NCBI RefSeq assembly: GCF_023278565.1
Contig: NC_064680.1
Location: 1,240,001 to 1,304,000 of the forward strand
From: Colletotrichum lupini
Taxonomy: Eukaryota > Ascomycota > Sordariomycetes > Glomerellales > Glomerellaceae
Direction of reading: 5' to 3'
DNA length: 64,000 bases
In this document: positions 48,277-59,300 of the stretch, in pieces
How the letters are laid out: each line of letters starts with the position of its first letter
How positions within the stretch are numbered: position 1 is the stretch's first letter
Made by a program: the position numbers and the translations under genes
Notes under the pieces: generated by a model
Database searches by the model: none
What the model saw: the letters and a program-made list of their open reading frames with translations, nothing else
What the model was told of the DNA's origin: nothing

Positions 48277-48354
48277 GCTAGGATTTATTAATATCTAAGT
48301 ACTTACTATTATATACGGGACTCTTACCTTAACTAGGGGGGGTTATTATTAGTT
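48277..48354 (-). repeat. Right terminal inverted repeat of the 20.5-kb block
   Basis: Reverse complement of the left repeat, including the run of seven G (seven C in the left copy). The base composition returns to normal within about 20 bp outside it. Confidence 0.88.
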
Positions 48355-48356
48355 TA

Positions 48357-49495
48357 TATATAGACTCGAGATGTGGCTAGTACTGTAGAAAAGGGCTAGA
48401 AATCTAATTCGGCCAAAGCCGCGCCAAACGTGGAGAGGTAAAATGTATGAATAACGACAGAATATGGCTCGTGCAGAGAAGTGGTCTGGACCAGTCCATT
48501 CGGCGCTCTGGCTTCAGGCCTTCTTGTTCTCGCCGTTTGCGGGTTTGTAATGCCACAAGCGCAATGAAGATATCTTTGGCTAGAGCGTCGAGTTTAGGAT
48601 TAGTGAGATAACCTAACAAGTCTGTCAGGCTAGCTGAGGAGAAGCACGAGCTTTCCAGTGTCAAGTACGAGAGCTGAACGAGGTGTTGATGATGCCATAC
48701 TCCCATCTGCCCTGCCTATGGTTGACCAATGAGTGTCAACATCGTCAGGGAAGCAGTTGAGCCTCAGTCTGAACATAGCAGACAGCTTATCACGATTCGT
48801 TGATAGCGAGCCATGTTGTGATATCACTGCTCGCACTTGAGGCAGGCAGGTACCGATAGGTATCTTCATTATCCTCATAGAAATGGGGCGGTACACACCG
48901 AGCTCGCGACTGAGACTCCCGCGTCGCGTGGATGACGGACGGGAGGCCGGGTGGTGTATCTGACTAGCCGATTTCCCGCATATCAATGAGAAATGGGTTG
49001 CCATAATCCCTAGGTGCCTAGTTAGAGGAGGTAGGCTCAGTGACTGCGTAAGGAAAAGCGTCGTCAGTGAAATGACAGTGGCGTGTGTGGCTTGCGCATC
49101 GTCGCCCATCATCATCTCGGAGGCATATGGTTAGTCGCGGGGTGACTCGGTGTGTGGATCCAGCGTGATATATGATTGGCTCAATCGGTAAACAGAACGG
49201 GCAATGCAAGCGGTACGGTGCGACAGTGACCCAGTGATGCGGGAAGATGCGAAGCGGAGACGAGACCAAGTAGCCTCAAATGGAGAATTGGCTGGAATCT
49301 AAGACAGGCCGGCGGTGTATCAGCGAGCAAATTCGACTACATGAATGGTGGAGGAGAAAGAGAGAGAAAAGTAGCGACGGACCCCTGCAAAAGACATTGA
49401 TGGTTGACGATGGTGACGATAATATGGGAGTGAGCTTTTGGTGTTGCAGGTCAGACTGAGCGAGTGAGTAAGCAAGGTACACTGTTTAACTCCAT
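48357..49495. other. Normal-GC island, no convincing gene
   Basis: About 1.1 kb of ordinary composition between AT-rich blocks. The longest frame is a 161-codon minus-strand frame (48630-49115) overlapping two others, without domain or splice support. If the 20.5-kb element is removed, this sequence would be contiguous with 27807. Confidence 0.4.
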
Positions 49496-50820
49496 CGTTT
49501 TATATTACTAGAGGATTGCCGCAGTATATGTAGACGCTACCCTGCCCTTTAATTCCGCACTATTTAACCTTAACCCTTTTTTTACTTATTTTTTCCTCTA
49601 TTCTACCCTTTTCTTTATTAAAAAATCGCTAAAATTATAGTTTTAATAGCTTATTAATAAGTTAGTATTACTATTTAAAAATAAGTAATTTTCTAGCACG
49701 TATAGCTTTAACGAGGTAATGCGGGATATTCTTATAAAGAATATAAAAAGTGAATATTCATATAGAAGCAAGAATATATGAATATAGGGGATATAAGCGT
49801 ATATAAAAGAGGTTTTTGTAATAAAGAGAGTAATATAGTTGAATTACTATATGAGAAGTTGCTTGCTTAACGAAAGGTCTAGGTAGGCAAATACACGCCT
49901 ATATATAGGCATAAAAACCTCTTACTAAAATATTCCATTGCTTATTAATTATGATATAATTAATAAGCGTATACGTAAGTGAATGCGTAATCGTAGTACG
50001 TAATTCCGCCTCGAGTAAATTCCAGATTATTCAGTTACCTTCTAGTACTTTCCATTGCTCACGTAAGCTTATATAAGCAGTATTGCTTACATAATCAATA
50101 TCTATAATAATCTACAGAAATCGTAGATTAATATGGTATATAGTTTGCTTACGTAATATTGATAATAAGGCGAATAATAAGGTAAACAAAGTTACCTTCG
50201 TAACAAATTTATACTTAAATATAAACGCCGGGAGTTTTATTATTATAAAAATAGTAATAAATATATTAAAGTACTTAAGAGAGCTTTTTAATAAATTTTT
50301 AATACTATTTAAAGTAATAATTTTTAAGTTATAAAAAGAAGCCGAGCTACTATATTAATACGGCCCTATCTATTTCGTTGGTATTAATAATACCCTTTTT
50401 AGTATAGGATATATTAATAATACTTTATAGCTACGTTATTATATTTTATAAATTATACTTAATATTAGCGAGAATTCTAGTATTATATTTTAGTTCGTTT
50501 CTTAGTTCTTTTATTAAAGCTATTATTATAAGGTTAGTTTAGTTATTAATATTTTAATAAGTATTTTAATTTAACTTAAAGGCTCTTATAGCTTTTAAAT
50601 AGAGGTTTTTAAAGGACTTATAATTAGACTTTTTATTCATTATAAATAAAATTATTATAATTAAAACTATAGCGTTATTTATAAACCTTAATAATAAATA
50701 GTTAATAATATAACTATCTTTTTTTTATAATAAGCTTAAAAAAGTATTTTAATTTAAGTACTAAGTAAGTACTATACTATTTTATTAAAACTATATTCTT
50801 ATACTTATAACTTAGAAAGA
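49496..50820. repeat. AT-rich patch with a hairpin-dense LTR-like core (about 49.7-50.2 kb)
   Basis: The outer parts look RIPed. The core is AT-rich but keeps C and G in many contexts and is full of inverted repeats: 10-bp arms ATATTCATAT/ATATGAATAT (49754-49763 and 49776-49785), perfect 13-bp arms GCTTATTAATTAT/ATAATTAATAAGC with a 3-nt loop (49940-49968), and AATCTAC/GTAGATT (50109-50129). On the minus strand it begins TGTTACGAAGG and contains a CTATATATAGGC TATA-like box, as in LTRs, but I find no matching partner or target duplication. It is a solo LTR fragment or a MITE-like element. Confidence 0.4.
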
Positions 50821-53800
50821 ATTAACTTTCTTCGATAATAAGGTACTTAGAGTAAGTAAGGTACTCTCTATACTGAAAGCTGGAGGGAGTACCCCCGGAG
50901 AGGAATGAATCATGGGCCCTGGCTGGCCATGCCTTAATCTGGCCTGTGGCCTCAGGCAAAATGGCCGAATCCATATTTACCCCCCAATGATGCATCAGGG
51001 CGCCTGGTTCCAAAGATGCCATCCCTGCCAGAAGCGGGTATGACGATGAGGCAGACGTCATAATGGGGGCCCCACGCCATCCAAGTGAGTGGAACAGGCT
51101 CCGATCCTGGATGGGCACCATGGGACGGGTTGGATCACAGCCATGGGTTCAAGGTTGACCACGCCAACCGGGCCCTGCTTCTGGAGTCCTGGCACCTGGT
51201 TCTTCTGCGCCTGGGACTGGCAAGCCTGGCGTGTCGTGCGTGTCTGGCTGCAACCGGGTGCCCAAATCATGGAATTGGGAAACGTGGCGGCGGGAGGGCA
51301 GACGGGAAAATGTGAGTTTTGCATCTTGGATTCGCGCCCTCGTCTGACCCCAGCCCTTGTTCGGCCGGGGGCCATGTTGTATGATTGACCCAGATAGAGA
51401 TGGGGGCAGCAGTGTGAGCTGTCGGATGTTTGTAGATGGTATTGCCAACTTTGAGAGTTCCCGAATCATGGATACCGGCTGATTGCCGTGATTGTGTCCG
51501 TATGTGTCTCTGAGTGACTGTCAATTCTGCCAGTAAATACACAGTGCCATGTCATGCATCATCCCAACTTAACGTCGCAAGTGGCCGACTCTAGCGTGTC
51601 CAGCGCCCCTGAACTCTGGTTCCTTGGCGCCGACGTAGCGTCGTTCGTGGTCGAGACACAGTTGGAGTCTGTTTGTCGAACTGTGTGTCTCTGTGTGCCG
51701 ATTCTTGTCTTCAGTGCTGTGTCATCACTCGCCTGAACCTCGCCATCATAGAGAACATGGCTCAGCCTAGCAACTGTGCAGATTGTCCTGTATATAGTGA
51801 ATCCCGCGGACAATCGACGAAGGAATCGGAGGGAGGCTTCTTGATGCCCCTTGCTGGGCACTTGCCATTCCCCTGTCCCATCTGAATCGCAATCTTGGAT
51901 CTGGCGCTCCGTACAAGGCGAATGGGTCCGGGGTTGGGATGGTGAGAGGGACGTTTTGAAACGAGTCGATTGGTTTGACTGCAAACATCATGAGAGTTGA
52001 GCTGAGAAGCTTAGATAAGATGTCTCCTCCTCCCAGTCGACGGGAGGCAGGAAGCAAGGAAGATGATGGATGGAACACCCCTGGAATGATTAGAAATCCC
52101 CAGGTACCTCCAGTGTACATGAGGTATCTGCGAAGTCGACGCCGGCAGCAACGGAGAGCGCGTTGAGGAAAGTGTCTTTCATGATGCTGGCCGGGAAGGG
52201 AGAGAAGCCAAAGTAGCTCCTTCCCCCGTATGAGGCGCTCTGCCTGGCCTTCGTCGAGCATGGCAGGAATCCAGGACGTATCGAGGCGCCTTCCCCAAGC
52301 CATGCACGGTTACCTCAGGGCGCGTACGGAGTATACCTTACGGTCTCAGGTACCTCCAGGTAAGGTACATCTACACTGGCCAAGTACCAGGAAGCACCCC
52401 GCCTTGGCTCCTGCTGCTTTTTTTTCTTCTTTTCTTTGACGAGCAAAACACCACACAAAACAATCTCGCTGATGGGAGAATATCTGGGAAGGAAGCAAAT
52501 GACTACCTTGCTTAGATACTTGTTTCATTGCGCTTTCCCAACCATATATCCATCACATCTGTCTATCTGTGTATTCTGTGCATTTAATCATCGTCCAGAC
52601 CAAAGGTAAACTGACTGCAGTGGGGAGACACATGATGAGGGAAGCACGAGAAGAGGAAAAAAGAAGCCCCTCCACGGGTGCCGTTGATGACTGATGCTCT
52701 TACCTTTTCTTTCCCTCAGCCTCTCACCTGACAAACCTCGGGTCGCTCTTCCTCTTGCACCTCCCGTCGCTACACTGATTCACGCTCGGCTGGTTCACCG
52801 AGGGTTCCAAAATAAAAGTAAGGCCCATCGACCTTTTACATCATCATCATCATCATCACCTTGCGCATCTATAGCTCCGACCGCAGCCTGTCTTTGCACA
52901 CTGTCCAACTTGCGCAACCTTTCACACGCCCTCACTCCCGGCCTCTCACACACCTCGCTGGGCGAACAGCTACCTCATCTGACACTTGTCCACCAAACTT
53001 CTGTCATCATCATCGCTCAAATCCAGTCAACCGGGCCAGTCTACTGTCCAGTACGGTAGTCAGCCCGTCTCTGCGTGCCACTTCCGAAGACCAGGACGGA
53101 GCAACGCACACTCCCCCCTCTGCACTCTAGTGTCCTCGCCCACCCCAGAAATTCCAAGTCTTTGACTTCTCCCAACTTGTCGCACGGTACGTGCCGCAAA
53201 GTACCTCTACCCTGTTCGCACACCAAACTACTTTTACGAAGGAGGTACCTTGCCTACCTACAGCGACTACTGGCAGAACACGCCGTCATCGTCTACCATT
53301 CTTCTTCGCCTGGCCCTGTCAACCTGAACCCAGCCAACACCCCTCCCCGGCTCCAAATCCATACCTATTTCCCTCTTTCTACCTTGCTTTGGTGCGGCCC
53401 CTAGCGCCGTCTGCCCTTTTTCGCCCTTCCCTTTCGCTTGGTCCCCCGGCCTCTTCTAACCAAGACAAACGTGCTGCTGCTGCTGCCCGTCTTCCCGCCC
53501 GATCTCCAGCTGCCTGCTCCTCCAACTTCCGTCATCCGAGTCCACGTTGCCCCTCCGCCAACATCACCAACGCTCGCCGCAGTCCACAAATTCCTCTTCC
53601 TCGCAACAATTTCTCCCTTTCAGCCGCTGATTCCCCCATCCCCCATTCACAAAGAAACAACCTTGCACCCGCTTCTGTCGACTCCGACATTTCCTCACTT
53701 CTCTCTTCTCGTGATACAACAATCCATTCCAACTTTGCCCAGGATTCAAAGTACCGCATCGCCCACCGAGCATATTCCCACGACTCGTGCTTTGCCGTCT

Positions 53801-53955
53801 CCGCATTACCAATCACACTCAAACATCGAACGTCCCCTCAACACGGGGCAGGTCGACCGATTCAGCCGCCGATTACTGCGACGTGTGCTGCGTAAACCGA
53901 ACTTTGCGAATAACCTCACATAACGTCGTCCTTCCTAGCGGCCCAATCTAGCATC
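50821..53955. promoter_or_regulatory. Upstream region and probable long leader of the protein kinase gene
   Basis: About 3.1 kb of normal-GC DNA. 50.8-52.4 kb holds overlapping short frames without support and several GGTACCT palindromes (near 52.33-52.37 kb). From about 52.7 kb to the start codon the plus strand is strongly pyrimidine-rich (C and T runs, a short CAT microsatellite at 52.84 kb). This gives two long overlapping Pro/Ser/Thr-rich frames (53191-53895 and 53438-53923) that look compositional. It resembles the CT-rich promoters and long 5' leaders of fungal signalling genes; small upstream ATGs are plentiful. Confidence 0.45.
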
Positions 53956-56351
53956 ATGTCGACGATACAGCAGCTTAAGAACTTTATCCGACACGGTATG
54001 ATGTCCCCTCTCTTCCCTTGCCTCGTCGGCGCACTGGGTTCTTTCACGATTCGAGCTGTTTGCTCATGTCGTGCCCCGATTCTCCTTGGCGACTTGAACA
54101 CTCTCGTTGGCTACCAATTTGCTGACGCTATATATGTGTAGGAAAGCAAGCTCGAGCGAACAACGATGAGCCGGCAGCCAAGCAGTCCCCACCGCCTAAG
54201 GCGCATGTAGGCGTATCAGAGCCTGCGTATGCCGCCGCACCACCTGCTCAGGCGATTCCCGAGGCGTACTCAGTTGCTGGCGATGGCCAGAACCGCGTCG
54301 CTCAGGCAAACCACGCAGCCGCCCACGCCGCCGAGCCGAACCAGTACAAGACGTCCAAGGCCGGCAAGAACATCGACAACACACACTTGGCCAAGCTTGT
54401 GGCCGAGGAGAACGAGAGCAGGAGTAAATTCCCGAGATATCCCGGCTTGGAGAGATGGGAATTGGTCGAAAAGATGGGCGACGGTGCCTTCAGCAACGTC
54501 TACCGCGCGCGCGATACTACTGGCGAGCACCCCGGCGAGTGTGCCATCAAGGTCGTTCGCAAGTATGAAATGAACAGTATGCAGGTGAGTTATTGCTTGG
54601 GTGGTTACGGCCGCGACCATGATTTTCTCGCTTTTTGTTCGCTGCGTTGTTGTTTTTGATTTAAGCCTTTTGGAGCATTCCCATACCAACCGAGGGTCGT
54701 GATTAGGGAAACAAGCATTTACATCCGGACTTCAAGAAGGTCCCCAAGGCTGCAGAGGTGCGAAAACTTTCTATATTTCATTTGTCTACTATTCGGGCCA
54801 TTCTCACTTTTCGACACTTTCATGTTGTACTACAGTCACTGTTATTTCGAGGATGGCCTTCCATTTGCTTGACGGACACGTTTGCTGACCTCAGCGTAGA
54901 GAGCAAACATCTTGAAAGAGGTCCAAATCATGCGACAGCTTGATCACCCGAACATCATCAAGTTGATTGATTTTTCCGAATCCCGGCAATATTACTACAT
55001 CATTTTAGAGTTGGCGCCTGGTGGCGAGCTTTTCCACCAGATTGTTCGCCTCACGTACTTCAGCGAGGAACTTTCGAGGCACGTCATTGTGCAGGTTGCG
55101 CAGGCTTTGGAGTACTTGCACGAGGAGAGGGGCGTAGTTCATCGGTAAGTACGACACAGTTTGCTTGTCACCAGCCCACACCGATGAGATCGAGGCAGTG
55201 AGTGGTGGGAGCGCCGACTATGCATCTTTCCGTGACGTCAACCGGTCGTTCAGTTGACTAACGTGCAATGTCCCAGTGATATCAAGCCTGAAAACATCCT
55301 CTTCAGCCCGATCCCGGTCATTCCGTCCAAGAACCCCAAGCCTAAGCAGCCTGGCGATGAAGACAAGGTTGATGAGGGCGACTTCATCCCTGGCGTTGGT
55401 GCGGGTGGCATTGGCCAAATCAAGATCGCCGATTTTGGCCTGTCCAAGATCGTGTGGGATAACCAAACCATGACGCCCTGCGGCACTGTCGGATACACAG
55501 CTCCCGAAATTGTCAAGGATGAGCGCTACTCGAAGTCGGTCGACATGTGGGCATTGGGTTGTGTCCTCTACACGCTGCTTTGCGGTTTTCCTCCTTTCTA
55601 CGACGAAAGCATCGAGGTGTTGACGGAGAAGGTTGCCAAGGGCCAGTACACTTTCTTGTCCCCTTGGTGGGATGATATTTCCAAATCTGCCCAAGACCTC
55701 ATTTCCCACCTTCTCACCGTGGATCCTGAGAAGAGATACACCATCACCGAATTCCTCGCCCACCCTTGGATCAAGGGCTCTGGCCCAACGCCTCGTGACG
55801 AGAAGAAGACGCAGCCCGACATGCTGCGCGCGTTCGATGCCAACAGAATCAACGATGGCGACCGTCGCTACGACTTCCGTTCCCCCGGTGCGGTCAACTT
55901 GCGTGAAGTGTTTGACGTCGGATACGCTGTTCACAGGCAAGAGGAAGAGGCCAAGCGTCGGAAGCAAGTTGGCACCAAGGGCGGTGTTCCCGCTCGCTTC
56001 CTCAACAACCTTAACGAGGAATCAGAGGATGAAGATGCGGAAATGGCCGAGAACAAGGAGGCTGAATACGTCCACAAGCCATCGCAGGCGACACAAGCAC
56101 TCGAGCAGAGCATGCGTAATGCCCAGATCAAGGATCAGCAAGAGCATCGCGGACGCGAGCGTGAGCGTCAAGCGCCTGCAGCGAACGAGAAGGGCTACGG
56201 CCAACACTCGGCAACTGTCACGGCTGCAGCTCGCCAACAGGTTAGAGACCGCAACAGACAGAAGGGTGCCTTTGAGCTCAGCCTTGACGGCGCCACATTG
56301 TTGGGAAGACGAAACAAGCAACCTCTCGCGGCAAGAGCTGGCGGGGCATAG
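53956..56351 (+). CDS. Rck2/Srk1-like Ser/Thr protein kinase (CaMK group, MAPK-activated)
   Basis: Five exons, 53956-53995, 54142-54584, 54707-54757, 54900-55144 and 55277-56351, join in frame to 617 residues, close to yeast Rck2 and fission-yeast Srk1. An Ala/Pro-rich N-terminus precedes the kinase domain. The domain has the P-loop GDGAFSNV (about 126-133), catalytic AIKVV Lys (about 150), HPNIIKLIDF, HRDIKPEN (His 259, Asp 261), DFGLSK (Asp 312), CGTVGYTAPE, DMWALGCVLYTLLCGFPPF and HPWIKG. A Pro/Asp/Gly-rich insert of about 40 residues between the HRD and DFG motifs is characteristic of the Rck/Srk group. The tail has an acidic patch (EESEDEDAEMAE) and an Arg-rich stretch. In yeasts these kinases act below the stress MAPK Hog1/Sty1. 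All catalytic residues are present; the MAPK link is from family knowledge. The intron at 55145 splits the HRD arginine codon. Confidence 0.93.
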
Positions 56352-59300
56352 GAGCCCCGTACTCCAAGCTGCACTCCTCCCGGGAGTGAGGTCGAACTTG
56401 CGCGAAGCCCCAGCGCTACGAAGTAGACCTAGAAGGTGGCACTATGAACGGATCGTTGTGAAATTTTAGGCGTAAGGGTTACAGGGATGGCATATCTTGG
56501 TCGAGTGGCCGAGGACACTAGCGCAAATCATGATACGAACGTCGTGGATATCCAGGTTGTGTCTGTCAAAGTAGGGTTTTGTTTGTGATTTGTGTTTTCC
56601 GGGGAGGATTAGTTACGACACGTATCTCTATTATGCGGCATTATACATACATAGGCTCGGAGTTCATTGGCAACTGGGACCATAGTTTCTCATTGCGTAA
56701 ACAATGAATGAGATTTGCAATTCAATTTTCATTTCAACTCTTCCAAAGATATCTCGTCCACTCGAGTGATGGTTTGGTGATGTGCTGTCTATGCGTCCAG
56801 GGTATTCGCGGCAATCACATGGTCGAGCTATCAGACAATTTGGGTTCGTTGGATGCTTTTCACAACCTTTCGTGGCATCAAAAATACCATCTTCGTCCTC
56901 GTTCTCGTATATTGCCCCCCATGGCCTACAACACAACCGACCCGAAGGTTGATGGCTTGGGCCCACTCGAACGGGCACACTATGTCTCCGATAATCATCA
57001 ATCCCAAGTATTCAGTGTTCCCCAAAGGCCATCAGCGCAAGGTCAAACCATGGTGACCTATACCGGGACAGCAGCGTGGTCTCCCTCCGGGAAGGGGTGG
57101 ACTCATGTCTAGCAGAGCAGGTACGGCGCGGGCGGCTGCTTTGTTCCTCGGGTTAGGTTGCTTCAGTATACCTGACAGATGCAGCTGTGGTCATGATAGG
57201 GAGGTACGTGACTGCACGGGCAAAAGTAAGTAGTACTTTCCCGTCGTGGCAGGTGGCATTCGGGGAATTATTGGGATGTTTTTCTGTATTCCTGACGAAG
57301 AGGGCCGTTGCGGTCTGTGATGTTCTTTTCGATGCTTAAATCGTATGCTCGCTTGACTTCTTTTTCTCAGACCACTGGGGACTGGCCCCCGAGTTTCCAA
57401 CTTCATCTCGTCCTTATTATACTGGCTGCGACGGCTTCTTCTTCTTCTTCTTCTTCTTGTCGATGGAGTCTTTGCTTGACGGTGAGTCATTCCTCGTGAT
57501 TGTCCGACCCGGTTGTCGAATACTCTCTCCCTGGTATGATGGTGCTGTAAGGTTCCCCAAGTCGGCAAGGACTCAGACCTAGAGGATGTTCTGATGAGGG
57601 GCCAAGGAGGATGTCGAAGCGAAAAATGAGCGAAGTATACCGTGTCGGAATTTTCTTCTAGTGTACGTATAAGCTGATCCTGTCGCAGTTGTCTCCCCTA
57701 TTGTAATTGTCGTCGTCATCGTCGTCGTGGGGGGTGCTGTGTTGCTCCCCACGATGTCTGTTGTCCGCAATTGTGATTTGGATCGGTCTCGCTCAGGGCA
57801 GCTTCGCAACTTCAACACCAGGTCGTCAAGTTCTAGAACGCGTCACCGCATCGGATCAGTAATCTCAAGCACCAGGCCCAAAGCGGATCTTGCAGTGTGC
57901 CCTTCTTCTAGCTCCAGAGACAAAAAAGGTGATGGCCGATGGCCAGGACGGCACAGGCGCCTTCGACTATACTCCATCGACCCAGGACCATTCACAGCGA
58001 TGTTGAGCCGCCGAGACAGGATTCGCCAAGACGGCAGCCCTCACCCATGGCCGAATCTTTGCGAAGAGGAGAGAAAAGGTCAGCGGGACGGCCCGCTCAC
58101 GGGATTCGATCCGGCGGGAGCGGAGCTCACCGCGTTTCTTGATGGGGAGGAGGGGTCGCTCGTGGGACCAGGGTCGGATCGGATCTAAGGGTCACGATCT
58201 CGGAGAGGCGCTTGCCTGCGGCCCCAGATGGCGCAATTATGGGGACCTTGGCGCGATGGCCGATGAATTGCGCAACGACAGCTCATCGAAGAGGCTCGGA
58301 CTTTGACCGTATTCTTGGGATGACGAACAATTTGCGATCAAAATTGAGTCTTTGGCTTTCGAGAGAGCAATTTCGAGCCTGACGAACACCGTACTCAGAA
58401 CTATCAAGAGTTCCACCTTGCAATGCCCTTGACCTTGCCTGGTTTCAAGTAATCGATTGAAGCTTAACGGGATCAAGGGGGGAAGGCCATATCGACAACA
58501 ACCTTTCGAGACAGTTGTCTTCTCACGAATCTGACTTGACCACGCCATCTTAGTCTTCGAGGCCCAAGCCTACGACACGAGTTGAACAAACGTGTGGGCT
58601 TGCGATGTGGTGCCATATCATTCAACAAAAACGTGTCGGTATCAACTCTTCTGCTTTGAGAGATCCTTTCGAAGACGGTCTTTCCTTTCGAACATTTCGC
58701 GTCGTCGTTCGCGTTTCTAAAGTGTGTTTGAGTTGGCAATTAGCTTTTGGTCCTCAATCCAATCAACGGCAACTCGTTTAGTTTGGCTCAAAAGAGTATA
58801 CTGTATCGGCTTTTTTTTCTTTCGAATATACTTAACGATTGCAATCTGCAATGCCACGTCTTCCATTTCGAGCTATTAGCAGCAAAGAATCAGTTTGATC
58901 TGGTTGACTTTAGCGTATCAGAAAATCGGATTGTGCCCATTTCCATTCTTGTTGGAGTGCAAACGGCAAAATGCAACACAAAAAGCAGGACTGTGGCCAG
59001 ACGGTGTCGACACAGTCACAACCCAAACTTGATACAGATACGGACAATAGACCTTTCAGCCAGACTGCCAGCTTCAAGGGACCTTCATTCAATATTTCGT
59101 CATTTAGTCAGACCATTCTGTCAAGTACAGAGATGTCAGAGACGTTGCCGACTGCAACTCGGTGTTGAGAACCTTGATGGCCTGCATTGATAAGGCCATT
59201 TTGGTAGCGTCTCAGGAACCCGGATGGCCAACCCTGATGGCCCAGCATCTCACACAAAATCAGTCTCCGCCATCGCCAATCCGCCAACCATCACCCGCGA

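Larger units (their letters stand above)
27810..48354. mobile_element. 20.5-kb AT-rich block bounded by matching terminal inverted repeats, with nested elements
   Basis: The first and last roughly 78 bases are reverse complements of each other (AACTAATAATRACCCCCCC, then TAGTTAAGGTAAGAGTCCCG), with weaker similarity continuing to about 130 bases. TA lies outside both ends (27808-27809 and 48355-48356). The few mismatches I see are transitions. AT-rich sequence starts and stops at these boundaries. I count at least seven nested insertions inside, leaving very roughly 8 kb for the host element. Coding remnants are visible as scraps (for example plus strand near 47.3 kb, DFIALFKAELNVYFYLSNVLL) but I cannot name a family. 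It is probably a large DNA transposon of TIR type that was invaded and RIPed. TA is its own reverse complement, so it may be target duplication or part of the repeat. Confidence 0.72.

Noticed and set aside
51767..52303. 178-codon minus-strand frame
   Set aside because: It overlaps other frames, and there is no domain, codon pattern or splice evidence.
53191..53923. Two overlapping plus-strand frames of 234 and 161 codons upstream of the kinase
   Set aside because: Both lie in a pyrimidine-rich tract, read as Pro/Ser/Thr-rich low complexity in different frames, and have no domain. They are best explained by composition and the kinase leader.
58099..58115. GGGATTCGATCC, resembling a tRNA T-loop
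   Set aside because: The flanking GC-rich sequence does not form a cloverleaf on either strand.
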